Shown: piece after piece, positions 15,589-25,100 of the stretch
How the letters are laid out: each line of letters begins with the position of its first letter
Position numbering within the stretch: position 1 is the first letter of the stretch
DNA from: Ignavibacteria bacterium
GTDB taxonomy: Bacteria > Bacteroidota > Ignavibacteria > Tepidaquicellales > Tepidaquicellaceae
Assembly: GCA_016710985.1 (NCBI GenBank)
Contig: JADJTX010000005.1
Location: 124,001-188,000, forward strand
Direction: 5' to 3'
DNA length: 64,000 bases
Position numbers and translations under genes: made by a program
Notes under the pieces: model-generated
The model's database searches: none
What the model was told of the DNA's origin: nothing
What the model saw: the letters and a program-made list of their open reading frames with translations, nothing else

Positions 15589-16694
15589 TTATTCTCCTGT
15601 TTTTTAAATGTATAATTAAACCCTAATTTTAATTTAATCTCTTCCGGAAGCCCGGGTAATTCCGAACGCGGAATTAAATAAGTCGAAAGATCAAAAAGAT
15701 CTTTAAAGACCTTATGTTTCTCTGCAGTCTGCATCAGGTAATGATGTCCTGAAGATCCGCCTGTACCGACCTTTGCGCCGATCATACGATGAACCATCAG
15801 TGCATGCTTGTATCGCCAGGTGGTAAAGAGCTCGTCTATGTCCACAAGATACGTCAGAAAACGGAACGGCAGATGAAGTATCGGCTCGTCCCTGTAAAGA
15901 TTAATGAATAATGCAGCAAGCGTTGACTTGTAAGAAAGTCTCCTGTGACCCTGTTTGACTAATTCATTATGCTTGTTTTCATCAAGCAGCGCTTCAAATT
16001 TTTCTTTGGTTCCTTCAAACATTTTCAGCTGCTTTTCTCTTTTCTCTTCTGTCAGGCTCGGATTATTTAAAATTATCTGTCTCTCATTTTCTATCATTGT
16101 ACCAACTGCACTTTTATAGTGAGACCAGAAATCAAAATCACCGGTTTTTAAAAACGGTATCCTTGACAGCCATTTATCAACTGCATCAAATAATGAAATG
16201 GTATTCTGCGAATCTATCAGCATCTTCTGATGCTCATCAGAGACCAGTAAATAATAATTTTTATCATCCAGCTTTACACGGCTTTCAATGTTGAGACCCA
16301 TCATGTTTTCTATCAGACGGAACTGAAAACTCTGAAATCCTGATGCCGGAATCAGGAAATCCCTGAATTCAAGAAAATCAAGCGGGGTCATTGTTTCAAT
16401 TACGTTGAGCTGCTCAACAAGAAGCTTCTGAATCATTGTTACTCTTCTCAAACGTGAAACTGCTATACCGATATTTTTTTCATCTACATTATCCTTCTGA
16501 AACAATTCCAACACTGAAGACAGTTCATGAATGATCTGCTTGAACCAGAGTTCATATGCCTGATGAACAATTATAAAAAGCATTTCATCGTGTGCGTGAT
16601 GTTCATACTCATCACTCTTCGGTGACTGACTGGTCAAAAGTTTTTCAAGATGCAGGTAGTCGGAATAGTAAATCGGCGGAAAAGGTTTTTTCAT
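15589..16694 (-). CDS. Tryptophan 2,3-dioxygenase
   Basis: About 368 residues. It opens the indole ring of L-tryptophan with O2 on a heme, giving N-formylkynurenine. Marks: HHAHDEMLFIIVHQAYELWF with the active-site His, FLIPASGFQSFQFRLIE, the proximal heme His in TWRYKHALMVHRMIGAKVG and the TGGSSGHHYL substrate loop. I chose ATG 16694 (MKKPFPPIYYSDYLHL); ATG 16733 is also possible. The sequence as given has no stop and reads in frame into the SPFH gene, giving a 680-695-residue ORF. One extra A in the A6 run at ~15600-15605 would place TAA at 15591-15589, just before the SPFH ATG, so I treat the fusion as a probable consensus error. The normal end of the family is at about this point. Confidence 0.85.
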
Positions 16695-16842
16695 TGTAAA
16701 CGGTAGTTTTAAATTTAAAATAAAACTATTCAATGATTATTAAAAGTAAGTTTTACATAAATCTTTTAATCGCTGATTCAATGATTATATGATTTCTCTG
16801 ATTTTGACAAAATAATACTGATGACTTGACAAGACACAAAAT

Positions 16843-16896
16843 CTTTACAAACTTTACAAACTTTACAAACTTTACAAACTTTACAAACTTTACAAA
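16843..16896. repeat. Nonamer tandem array CTTTACAAA, six exact copies
   Basis: Six perfect 9-base units ending 6 bases before the TTG start of the next gene, so the array fills the place of its ribosome-binding leader. Same AACxxxxAx pattern as the other arrays. Confidence 0.95.
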
Positions 16897-16902
16897 CCTG
16901 CT

Positions 16903-17469
16903 TTGAGAGCTTTTATTTCAATTAACATAGATGATTCAACCAACGAAAAAATTTCAGACATTCAAAACAAAGTGAAAGACGAGGTATCCGCTATTAGTAA
17001 AGATTTTTTAAAATCAATAAGCTGGACAGATAAGGATAAGTTTCACCTCACTTTGTTTTTTATCGGTGAGGTAATTGGTGATAAATTAAAAGAAATAGAC
17101 AATTGCCTGATAAATATTGGTTCATCTCTGAATGAGATCCGGTTTGATTTCAAATGCATTAATGCATTTCCAAAACTAAAGTACCCGAGGGTTTTGATAA
17201 TTGAATTATTAAACAAAGATAAAAAAGTTGCAGAGCTGTCGGAAAGAATAAATGAAGGTATGAAAAACATCGGATTTGTTAATGATAAACTGTTCCATCC
17301 CCACATTACACTTGGAAGAGTCAAAAGAGAACATAAGATAAATTTAACCGGACTGGAGAAAAATATTAAGTCGGATCTGAATTTTTCCGTGAATGGATTT
17401 TGTCTTATGGAAAGTAAGTTGAAAAGTACCGGTGCTGAGTATTCGGTAATAAAGAATTATAAAATATGA
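16903..17469 (+). CDS. thpR: RNA 2',3'-cyclic phosphodiesterase (LigT/ThpR)
   Basis: 188 residues, the usual ThpR length. Both HxT(x) motifs of the 2H phosphoesterase family are present: HLTLFFIGEV near residue 48 and HPHITLGRVKRE near residue 131. The start (RAFISINIDD) matches the family if the TTG at 16903 is used; no ATG fits. It hydrolyses 2',3'-cyclic phosphate at RNA ends to 2'-phosphate. Its leader is replaced by a nonamer array, and its stop codon lies inside a bidirectional terminator hairpin. Confidence 0.9.
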   Translation: MRAFISINIDDSTNEKISDIQNKVKDEVSAISKDFLKSISWTDKDKFHLTLFFIGEVIGDKLKEIDNCLINIGSSLNEIRFDFKCINAFPKLKYPRVLIIELLNKDKKVAELSERINEGMKNIGFVNDKLFHPHITLGRVKREHKINLTGLEKNIKSDLNFSVNGFCLMESKLKSTGAEYSVIKNYKI

Positions 17470-17498
17470 ACAGGAGACCGGATGCCTCCTGTTCATAT
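17464..17498. terminator. Bidirectional hairpin terminator
   Basis: Perfect 13-bp arms (ATATGAACAGGAG at 17464-17476 and its complement at 17486-17498), 9-base loop, followed by a T-rich stretch. It includes the stop codon of thpR and separates it from the convergent protease gene. Confidence 0.8.
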
Positions 17499-17508
17499 AT
17501 AAATCGTT

Positions 17509-19782
17509 TTATTTTACAAGGATCATTCGTTTTGTCTGTGAGTATCCCTGTGTTTCAAGTCTGTAGAAATACATGCCGCTCGATAAACCGCCTGCATTGA
17601 AATCAACATTATAACTGCCCGGTGTTAAGTTTTGATTTATTAAAGTTGAAACTTCCTCACCCAGCATATTATAAATTACTATTTTCACAAATTCGCTTTT
17701 TGCCACATCAAACTTTATGACCGTTGAAGGGTTGAACGGATTCGGATAATTATTATATAAATTGAATTTCTCCGGAACCACTGAAGATATCTGAGTTATT
17801 CCAACAGGCGTTCTTCTGATGGTTACTAACAACGTTCCGGTTGACAATGTATCAAGACCATTCAATGATGAAACTCTCCATGAGCATCTCACGGAATCTC
17901 CGGTGAGTCCCAGAGAAGTAGCCAGAGTATCTAAATAGCTTCTTCTTAAGCTGATAACTGAATCTCTTCCGTTATTGTCACTTGGTAAAACAGTTTCCAC
18001 GGATGTACCAAGCTTCTTTATCCTGAAAATATAACTCACAATCGGACTCGGACTGGACGATCCCCATTTAAACTGAAATATAGAAGGATCATTAGGAGCG
18101 ACAAGAATTCTGGTTCCTGCCGGCGGAGACTGCAGGGCAAATGTATTTAAAGGTACACTGGCTACAGTGATATAATTTACAATCGTCTTCAAATTCGATC
18201 CGAATGAGTTTGTAGCTGTAAGTGAAACGGTATATGCGCCAGTGGCAGAATATGAAATTCCGGTTGGATTCCTGTCTGTGGAAGTTGATGGTGTTCCTCC
18301 CGGGAAGCTCCAGCTCCAGGATACGGGATCATTCGTTGAGTAATCAAGGAAGTTTACACTTCCACCGCCGATAGGCATATTCTGAACATTAGAACTGAAA
18401 TTTGAAACAGGAGGTACTCCTGTAAGATCATTCATTCCGTTTAGTGTCATGACATTCGAATTATTAGGATCTAACCAGTCTTTCAACTGATTGGTAGAGG
18501 ATCCTCCGTGTGCCCATGATTCAGACAATTTTCCGAAATATTTCTGAACTATCTGGGGGTTTGCACACTGAGATGTTGTACCTCCGAGATTTTGTCCGAT
18601 GACTCTCTGGTTTTGATCATAAATCGGGCAGCCGGATGAACCTCCTTCGGTCATTCCTTCATCCCAGACAACCAGCCAGAATCCGTTTGGAAGACGTCCG
18701 CCAAATCCTGTTACAGATGCTGCAGGATTATTGTCAACTGATATTTTTTTTATAGCGCCGTCGGGATGATGAATTGCTGTTTCCGTCTGAGGCTGTGAAC
18801 CGCTTCTGTCCCAGCCATTGAAATAGCCATTAATTGTAGATGGTACAGGATTATTAAACTGGAGCAGCGCAAAATCTGTATCAAAGTTAGATGCTTTCAT
18901 TGTAGCGCCTACCATTGTTTGTGACGGACCTGAGCTTAATCCTCCGCATGTCGGGCTTTCGAAATTGAAAGTAGCGACTAATGTTGACCAGTTGTCAGAT
19001 TCGCAGTGCTGAGCAGTTAAGAAATAAGGAGTTCTGTCCTGCAATGTATTATTAATTAATGAACCTGAGCAAAGGAAGCTTCCTCCCGGACCGCTGAAAA
19101 CCATTCTTGCTACAGATCTTTTTTGATCTACCCATGGAGCTCCTATCGGACAAATTATATTAATATTACATGGCAGCTCGTCAACCATATTAAACCCGTT
19201 TATGTCCCTGTAAGCATGAACAACTTTCGAGATACTTATCCTTCCCATATCTTTTGAATATACCGGCTCATAATATTCAACAACCGTATAAAAGCCCGGT
19301 GTGATATCAGTTGCAAACTGTCCGTCTACAGCGTTGTTAATTTCTGTGAATGCTCCTATCACTTTGGTTTTTGCCAGATCATATACAAAAGTAAATGCTC
19401 CTTTAGGCATATAAAAATTATTGAATATTAAATTTAAAGATACCGCATCTTCGGATTTAATTCTCAATCTCCATATTCTGCTTCCGTCTGAAAGTGTTTC
19501 CCAGGTTCCGGAGTTATTTAAATTAAGATCTGTATTGATGTGTAATCCGTATCTGAATGGGATTCCGGACAGTTCTGAATTCGCTGCATCTTCCTGAATC
19601 GCTTCTTCTGTGTCTACTGAAGGGAGTATAACGGTGTTATAATCCGCATTGAGCTGAAGATAGTTGCTCATCGGCTCTCCTCCGGCATTGATCTGCGCAA
19701 ATGAATTTTCAGAATAAATAAACAGAGATAATAAAACAATACTTATGATAATTGTTTTAAAAAGGTAATTACTTTTTTTCAT
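17509..19782 (-). CDS. Secreted S1-type serine protease with PKD and T9SS sorting domains
   Basis: 757 residues. Signal peptide (LFKTIIISIVLLSLFIYSEN, cut near FAQ), a ~160-residue N-terminal region, then a chymotrypsin-fold lysyl-endopeptidase-like domain with the triad FLTAQHCES (His), NFDTDFALLQF (Asp) and TEGGSSGCPIYD (Ser). Next come a PKD domain (DPVSWSWSFPGGTPS with TGAYTVSLTATNSFG), a further beta domain, and a C-terminal type IX sorting domain: NNYPNPFNPSTVIKF, VVIYNMLGEEV-like strand, SSGMYFYRLETQGYSQTKRM and a final LVK. It should be exported by Sec, then by T9SS to the surface or medium, with the sorting tail removed. The sorting domain is the clearest taxonomic marker here. Confidence 0.9.
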   Translation of the reverse strand: MKKSNYLFKTIIISIVLLSLFIYSENSFAQINAGGEPMSNYLQLNADYNTVILPSVDTEEAIQEDAANSELSGIPFRYGLHINTDLNLNNSGTWETLSDGSRIWRLRIKSEDAVSLNLIFNNFYMPKGAFTFVYDLAKTKVIGAFTEINNAVDGQFATDITPGFYTVVEYYEPVYSKDMGRISISKVVHAYRDINGFNMVDELPCNINIICPIGAPWVDQKRSVARMVFSGPGGSFLCSGSLINNTLQDRTPYFLTAQHCESDNWSTLVATFNFESPTCGGLSSGPSQTMVGATMKASNFDTDFALLQFNNPVPSTINGYFNGWDRSGSQPQTETAIHHPDGAIKKISVDNNPAASVTGFGGRLPNGFWLVVWDEGMTEGGSSGCPIYDQNQRVIGQNLGGTTSQCANPQIVQKYFGKLSESWAHGGSSTNQLKDWLDPNNSNVMTLNGMNDLTGVPPVSNFSSNVQNMPIGGGSVNFLDYSTNDPVSWSWSFPGGTPSTSTDRNPTGISYSATGAYTVSLTATNSFGSNLKTIVNYITVASVPLNTFALQSPPAGTRILVAPNDPSIFQFKWGSSSPSPIVSYIFRIKKLGTSVETVLPSDNNGRDSVISLRRSYLDTLATSLGLTGDSVRCSWRVSSLNGLDTLSTGTLLVTIRRTPVGITQISSVVPEKFNLYNNYPNPFNPSTVIKFDVAKSEFVKIVIYNMLGEEVSTLINQNLTPGSYNVDFNAGGLSSGMYFYRLETQGYSQTKRMILVK

Positions 19783-19988
19783 GATTGTTAATTTTTTAAT
19801 TTTTTAAAAATTCTCAGCTTAATCTTCTGACTAATTAACAAAAGAATTAATCGAGACTTCTAATAAATAATTTTACCAAATAACCGGGGAAATTTAATTG
19901 CTTTTAAAAAACAACTGAGTTTGCTTACGAATGTTCTTGTTTTTGGTTTACTTAAAATAGAATTTATTTTTATAAAAATAAATATTAA

Positions 19989-22076
19989 TCACTTCACTTT
20001 CATATAAAACTTTTCACAATATTCTCTGACCATTCTGTTTGTACTGAAATATCCCGCAAGATTTTTTACGGATGATTTTATTTTCTTTACCCAGTTCAAA
20101 GGTATTCCTTTTTCATTTCTAAGATAATATAAAGGTATGATCTCTTTTTCCAGAGTTTCATACAGACTGTTTGCTTCAAACAGATCCCTTTGTTCAAGTG
20201 AAATATCCGCCGAAAGAAAGCTGTCAATTTTCCAGCCGTTATCCGGTGTATATCCTTCATCCCACCAGCCGTCAAGTATGCTGAAGTTGAGTCCGCCGTT
20301 TGCTACTATTTTCATGCCGCTGGTGCCTGAAGCTTCAAGAGGTCTGCGTGGATTATTCAGCCAGATGTCGCAACCCTCTACCAGATGCCTGGCAACATTT
20401 ATGTCATAGTTGTCAAGAAATACTATTTTGTTTTTCAGATCAGGATCTCTTGTAAAAGAAATTATTTCTGAAATTAAATTTTTTCCGCCTTCATCTTTCG
20501 GATGTGCTTTCCCTGAGAAAACAAACTGAACAGGCATAGATGAATTTTTTACAATCCGTTTTAATCTTTCCAGATCTCTGAATATCAGGGTCCCTCTTTT
20601 ATATGTCGCGAATCTTCTTGCAAATCCAATTGTCAGTGCATCAGGATTAAGAATACTTTCGGCTTCTTTTAATTTATCCTTATCGGCTCCGAGTGATATC
20701 CATTTCTCCTTTATTCTTTCCCTGCAGAAACTTATCAGCTTGTATTTATTCAAGAGCCTTAAAGCCCAGACCTCTTCATTTGTAATTTCATCAAATCTTT
20801 TCCAGATGTCTTCGTCGTAGATCCAGTTTGCCGAAAAATATTTGCACAGTAAATTGTTTGAGAAATTAGACACATAGCTCGGTGTATGAACACCGTTAGT
20901 GATATAATCAATCTGACTCCGTTTATCGGAAAGCATCCACATCTTTCTTGAAACTTCCCCGTGAAGTTTGCTGACTCCGTTTATGAAATTTGAGTTGTTG
21001 ATTGCAAGGTAAGCCATGTTGAACCGGTCATTTTTCTCATCCTCTTTGATGAGATCGCCTTCAAGAAATAATTCCTCAAGACTTATACCGACTTCCTTCT
21101 CCGCATAATCCTTAAAATATTTTGAAAATAATTCCCTGGTAAAAATATCAATTCCTGCCGGGACCGGCGTATGTGTCGTGAATATGTTTGAATAAAAACA
21201 TTTATCCTTTGCCTCTGAATACGATACATTATTTTTCTTCATGTAATTTTTGATTCTTTCAAAACAAAGAAACGCCGAATGTCCTTCATTAAGATGATAT
21301 GCTTTAATGTTAAGTCCGAGCTTTTCAATCAAACGAGTTCCCCCGATCCCTAATACTATCTCCTGACAAATTCTCTTTTCATTATCACCTCCGTAAAGTA
21401 TGTCTGTAATTCTCCTGTCTTCTACTGAATTTTCTGAAAGAGATGTATCAAGCAAATACAGTTTAACTCTTCCGACATGCGCTATCCAAACCTGTATCCA
21501 GATTGTCCTGTTTGGAAAATTCACAGAGACTCTTACCGGTATGTAATTCTCATCTCTTAACAGCTCTATGGGAAGATTCGGAAATTCATTAAGCTGATAA
21601 TTTTCCGTCTGCCAGCCGTCAGGATTTATCATCTGTGTAAAGAATCCGTAGCTGTAGGCAAGCCCAATCCCAACAAGCGGAAGTCCGAGATCAGATGATG
21701 ATTTCAGGTGATCGCCTGATAAAACTCCCAGACCGCCGGAATAAGTTTTTAAACATTCTGTCAGTCCGTACTCTGCCGAAAAATATGCAATGATCGGATC
21801 ACCGGTCTTGAAATATTTTTCTTCAAAGAAAGTCTTTCTGTTCAGATACTCTTTCTGATCAGCATACAGCGCGAGTACCCTGCCGCCAAGATTTTTCTTC
21901 TCTATTGTAAATTCCAGATAATTTTGATTAATTTCATTTAAAAGCTTTACCGGATTGTGACCTGACCAGTTCCAGAAATCAGGATTGATCTCATTAAAAA
22001 GTTCAACAGCATCTTTATTCCATGACCAGTGCAGATTATATGCAACTTCTTTAAGCATTAATAACAAATTATTCAT
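19989..22076 (-). CDS. glgP: Alpha-glucan (glycogen/maltodextrin) phosphorylase, GT35
   Basis: 695 residues, the shorter Thermotoga/archaeal-type phosphorylase. It releases glucose-1-phosphate from alpha-1,4-glucans with PLP. N-terminal DUF3417-like part (LHWSWNKDAVELFNEINPDF), then IAYFSAEYGLTECLKTYSGG and LGVLSGDHLKSSSDLGLPLV, TTHTPVPAGIDIF, and the C-terminal PLP/phosphate site RRPLEASGTSGMKIVANGGL followed by SILDGWWDEGY. The PLP lysine is in TSGMK. A single gene, divergent from the membrane protein at 22420. No glycogen synthase is in the window. Confidence 0.93.
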   Translation of the reverse strand: MNNLLLMLKEVAYNLHWSWNKDAVELFNEINPDFWNWSGHNPVKLLNEINQNYLEFTIEKKNLGGRVLALYADQKEYLNRKTFFEEKYFKTGDPIIAYFSAEYGLTECLKTYSGGLGVLSGDHLKSSSDLGLPLVGIGLAYSYGFFTQMINPDGWQTENYQLNEFPNLPIELLRDENYIPVRVSVNFPNRTIWIQVWIAHVGRVKLYLLDTSLSENSVEDRRITDILYGGDNEKRICQEIVLGIGGTRLIEKLGLNIKAYHLNEGHSAFLCFERIKNYMKKNNVSYSEAKDKCFYSNIFTTHTPVPAGIDIFTRELFSKYFKDYAEKEVGISLEELFLEGDLIKEDEKNDRFNMAYLAINNSNFINGVSKLHGEVSRKMWMLSDKRSQIDYITNGVHTPSYVSNFSNNLLCKYFSANWIYDEDIWKRFDEITNEEVWALRLLNKYKLISFCRERIKEKWISLGADKDKLKEAESILNPDALTIGFARRFATYKRGTLIFRDLERLKRIVKNSSMPVQFVFSGKAHPKDEGGKNLISEIISFTRDPDLKNKIVFLDNYDINVARHLVEGCDIWLNNPRRPLEASGTSGMKIVANGGLNFSILDGWWDEGYTPDNGWKIDSFLSADISLEQRDLFEANSLYETLEKEIIPLYYLRNEKGIPLNWVKKIKSSVKNLAGYFSTNRMVREYCEKFYMKVK

Positions 22077-22205
22077 TCGTGATGTATGGTTTTTATTTTC
22101 AAAAATTTTACAATCGTCAATATAGAATTTGTAATTAATTTATACTATCAAGTTTTAATACTAGCGTCAGGTATGATTCCCTCGGTCGAAAATAAGTAAA
22201 AGCCT

Positions 22206-22236
22206 GCCACGAGTTTCACGAATGATCACGAATAAA
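22206..22236. repeat. Half copy of GCCAC-GAATT repeat
   Basis: GCCACGAGTTTCACGAATGA then TCACGAATAA, in the 343-base spacer between two divergent genes. Nothing else is supported in 22077-22419, which should hold both promoters. Confidence 0.55.
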
Positions 22237-22419
22237 AAATATTACCACTAATTTTTTAAACAGAATCAGTATAAAATTATTGGACAGCACAAGTGTGCTG
22301 TTAAGATGGACTTTATCAGCTCATTGTTTTACACATGTACAAGGATCAGCTCAAATGAATTTATTTATAAATTGTATTTATCTGCCATAAAAAATAAGTT
22401 TATCACTTAATAAATCCAT

Positions 22420-24408
22420 TTGAAGAAAAAGATACTAACGCAAAAGAGTCCGCATTACATAAATAAGAAACTTCATTCAATAAAGTTTACCCCCGCATCA
22501 TTAAACAATTCCGGAGTTTTTAATTCAAAGTGGATGCTGCCTATACTCTCACTGGGTTTACTCATTTTGTTTTTTACAATAAGAAAGATCGCAAATCTTG
22601 ATACGGGTTTTCATCTTGCTGCAGGCAGGTGGATACTTACTAACTTTTCCGTTCCTGTTAAAGACATTTTCACCTACACCGTTTCTCAAAATGAATACAT
22701 TGATATTCAATGGCTGTATCAGGTTCTGATCTACGCTTTCTATTTATTTTTTAATTACACCGGTCTTACAATTTTCAATACCTTAGTTATTGGCTGCGTT
22801 TTTTATCTGTTGTTAAAGAAAATGAATTTATACGGAGTGCCGGTTTTTTTGTCACTGATTCTTTTGTTCGTTACTGTCATTTCAATTCAGCTGAGATTCG
22901 GATACCGTCCTGAAATAGTCACCTGGCTTTTCATGCTTTGCAGTTTATTCATACTCGAAAGATATTATTACTTTGGAAAAGCTAAGCTGTATCTTCTGCC
23001 TGTGATCATGCTTCTATGGGTCAATATGCACGGGCTGTTTATTTTAGGTCTGATGATAACCGGAGTTTACCTGGTATCGATTTCCATTAATAAAAAATCC
23101 ATTGATAAAAATTTATTAAAATGGTTCTTAATTTCCATAGCCTCGGTTTTCATTAATCCTTATTTCACCGAAGGAGTAATGTTCCCGTTCTATCTTTTTA
23201 CACGGCTACAAAAAGGAAATATTTTTCAGCAGAATATTACTGAGCTTCAGCCGCCGTGGGGAATGGCGGGAGATGCGGGACTTGAACTATACCTGTATTA
23301 TGTAATAAGCATCATTAGTTTTATTCTGTTAGTTATTACTTACCGTAAACGGGCATTACATCAGTTTGTATTGCTTGCTGCATTTTTTTACATTTCATAT
23401 TCTTCATTCAGGAATATTCCGGTCTTTATTCTATACGCAGTGTACATCATTGCAATTTGTTTGAGCGATGTTTTAAATAATGAATCCGTAAAAAGAAGCA
23501 TTGAAATAGTAAGCCGGTATGAGAAATATTTTAAAATTATTTTCTCAGTCACGTTATTATTAATTTGCATCAGAATATTTACAGGTGCATATTACCGGAA
23601 TTACAATTCGGAGATAAAATCCGGGACCGGGGTTGATGAAACTATCCTTCCTGAACAGACTGCTGATTTCATTAATTCTAATTCACTCAGAGGAAATATT
23701 CTTAACAATCTGGAGCTTGGAGGATGGCTTGACTGGAAAACGAAACTGCCGGTCTTCATAGACGGACGGCTGGAAGTCATCAAAGAAGATTTTTATAAAG
23801 AGTATCTTACAAGCTTTACAAATAACGGTATTTCGAAGCTGTCTCAGAAGTATAATGCAGATCTGGTAATTAATGATATATCAAACTTTGACTGGACATC
23901 ACAGATGAATGAAATAAAAAAAGACTGGCGCTTAATTCACTGGGATCAGACTGCATCAGTGTATGCGAAGAATGGTTCAGCGGACAAAATTATTTTGGAT
24001 TCCTCCTACGCCGTAACTTCAATGAACATTGATACAAATGTATTGACCGGTTCTGTAAAGGATGAAATTATAATGAGCGGTCACATTGAAAATACTGCAG
24101 ACTGGCTTTCGGGATTCTACAGCAATAAAATAAAACCGGTAGAATTTATGCGGATGGGGAATTTCGCCTTCGATGTTTCACAATACAGGCATGCAGAAAT
24201 TTTTTATCTGTATTTTATAAAAAACAGTTCAGGCAGTCTGGATAAACTAAACTATGCCGATGTTTATAATAACCTCGGTTCTGTTTATTATTTATTAAAT
24301 GATTATCCGAGATCGCTGAACTGCTACGAAAGGTTCTTACAGATTAAATACGATGTTCAGATAAAGAACAGAGTGAATGAACTAAAGAGAAGGCTTGGAC
24401 AAAATTGA
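22420..24408 (+). CDS. Polytopic GT-C-like membrane protein with C-terminal TPR
   Basis: 662 residues from TTG 22420 (no better start). About ten hydrophobic helices between residues ~35 and ~400. The first luminal loop has NLDTGFHLAAGRWILTNFSV and DIFTYTVSQNEYIDIQWLYQ, the D-x-G-x-H-x-x-x-G-x-x-I layout of a widespread family of uncharacterised GT-C-like proteins. A ~150-residue extracytoplasmic domain follows (NNLELGGWLDWKTKLPVFID), and the end (NNLGSVYYLLNDYPRSLNCY) is a TPR unit. Its stop overlaps the start of a GT2 glycosyltransferase, so the pair probably acts in lipid-linked sugar transfer; this is inference. Confidence 0.7.
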   Translation: MKKKILTQKSPHYINKKLHSIKFTPASLNNSGVFNSKWMLPILSLGLLILFFTIRKIANLDTGFHLAAGRWILTNFSVPVKDIFTYTVSQNEYIDIQWLYQVLIYAFYLFFNYTGLTIFNTLVIGCVFYLLLKKMNLYGVPVFLSLILLFVTVISIQLRFGYRPEIVTWLFMLCSLFILERYYYFGKAKLYLLPVIMLLWVNMHGLFILGLMITGVYLVSISINKKSIDKNLLKWFLISIASVFINPYFTEGVMFPFYLFTRLQKGNIFQQNITELQPPWGMAGDAGLELYLYYVISIISFILLVITYRKRALHQFVLLAAFFYISYSSFRNIPVFILYAVYIIAICLSDVLNNESVKRSIEIVSRYEKYFKIIFSVTLLLICIRIFTGAYYRNYNSEIKSGTGVDETILPEQTADFINSNSLRGNILNNLELGGWLDWKTKLPVFIDGRLEVIKEDFYKEYLTSFTNNGISKLSQKYNADLVINDISNFDWTSQMNEIKKDWRLIHWDQTASVYAKNGSADKIILDSSYAVTSMNIDTNVLTGSVKDEIIMSGHIENTADWLSGFYSNKIKPVEFMRMGNFAFDVSQYRHAEIFYLYFIKNSSGSLDKLNYADVYNNLGSVYYLLNDYPRSLNCYERFLQIKYDVQIKNRVNELKRRLGQN

Positions 24409-25091
24409 AACTTTCAGTAATAATTCCTTTCTATAACGAAGACCGGACCCTGAATACTCTCATTGAAAAAGTCATCTCAACAAATTTAGTTTATGAGATA
24501 ATCTGCGTTGATGACGGCTCTACCGACCGTTCATACGAAATAATTTCGGAGTGGAAAACAAGGCATCCTGAATTATTAAAGATAATACGTCTTGAAAAGA
24601 ACTACGGGAAAGGATTTGCAATAAGAATGGCTCTGGAGAAAGTTACAGGTGACATAGTTCTGATTCAGGATGCTGATCTGGAATATGATCCGTCACAGTA
24701 TTCAAAACTCATTGCTCCTTTTGAAAATGAAAATGTCAATGTAGTTTACGGATCACGAAATCTTTTAAAGAATCCCAGATCGGCAAATTCATTTTACTGG
24801 GGAGGCGTTTTTTTAAGTAAGATTACTAATTTACTTTACGGCAGCTCTATCTCCGATGAATCAACGGGGTTCAAACTGTTCAGGAGTGAGCTCATCAGGG
24901 AACTGGACCTTGAATGCGTCAGGTTTGAATTTTGTCCGGAGGTCACAGCAAAAATCCTGAATAGAAAAATTAAAATATATGAAACTCCCATAACCTATAC
25001 ACCACGCTCCATTTCTGAAGGGAAAAAGATCAACTGGCGGGACGGAGTCACTGCAATATGGACTTTGGTAAAATATAAGTTTAAAGATTAA
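24405..25091 (+). CDS. GT2 family glycosyltransferase, dolichyl-phosphate mannose synthase-like
   Basis: 228 residues from TTG 24405, overlapping the previous stop by four bases (translational coupling). GT-A fold: LSVIIPFYNEDRTLNTLIEK, nucleotide-sugar Asp residues in IICVDDGSTDRSYEI, GYGKG-like NYGKGFAIRMAL, the metal site IVLIQDADLEYDPSQY and YGSRNLLKNPRS. It lacks the C-terminal membrane helices of GtrB and matches soluble DPM1-like enzymes that load a sugar onto polyprenyl phosphate. The neighbouring polytopic protein may use the product. It converges on the nos operon (nosY stop is 10 bases away). Confidence 0.85.
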   Translation: MKLSVIIPFYNEDRTLNTLIEKVISTNLVYEIICVDDGSTDRSYEIISEWKTRHPELLKIIRLEKNYGKGFAIRMALEKVTGDIVLIQDADLEYDPSQYSKLIAPFENENVNVVYGSRNLLKNPRSANSFYWGGVFLSKITNLLYGSSISDESTGFKLFRSELIRELDLECVRFEFCPEVTAKILNRKIKIYETPITYTPRSISEGKKINWRDGVTAIWTLVKYKFKD

Positions 25092-25100
25092 TGTTAATAT

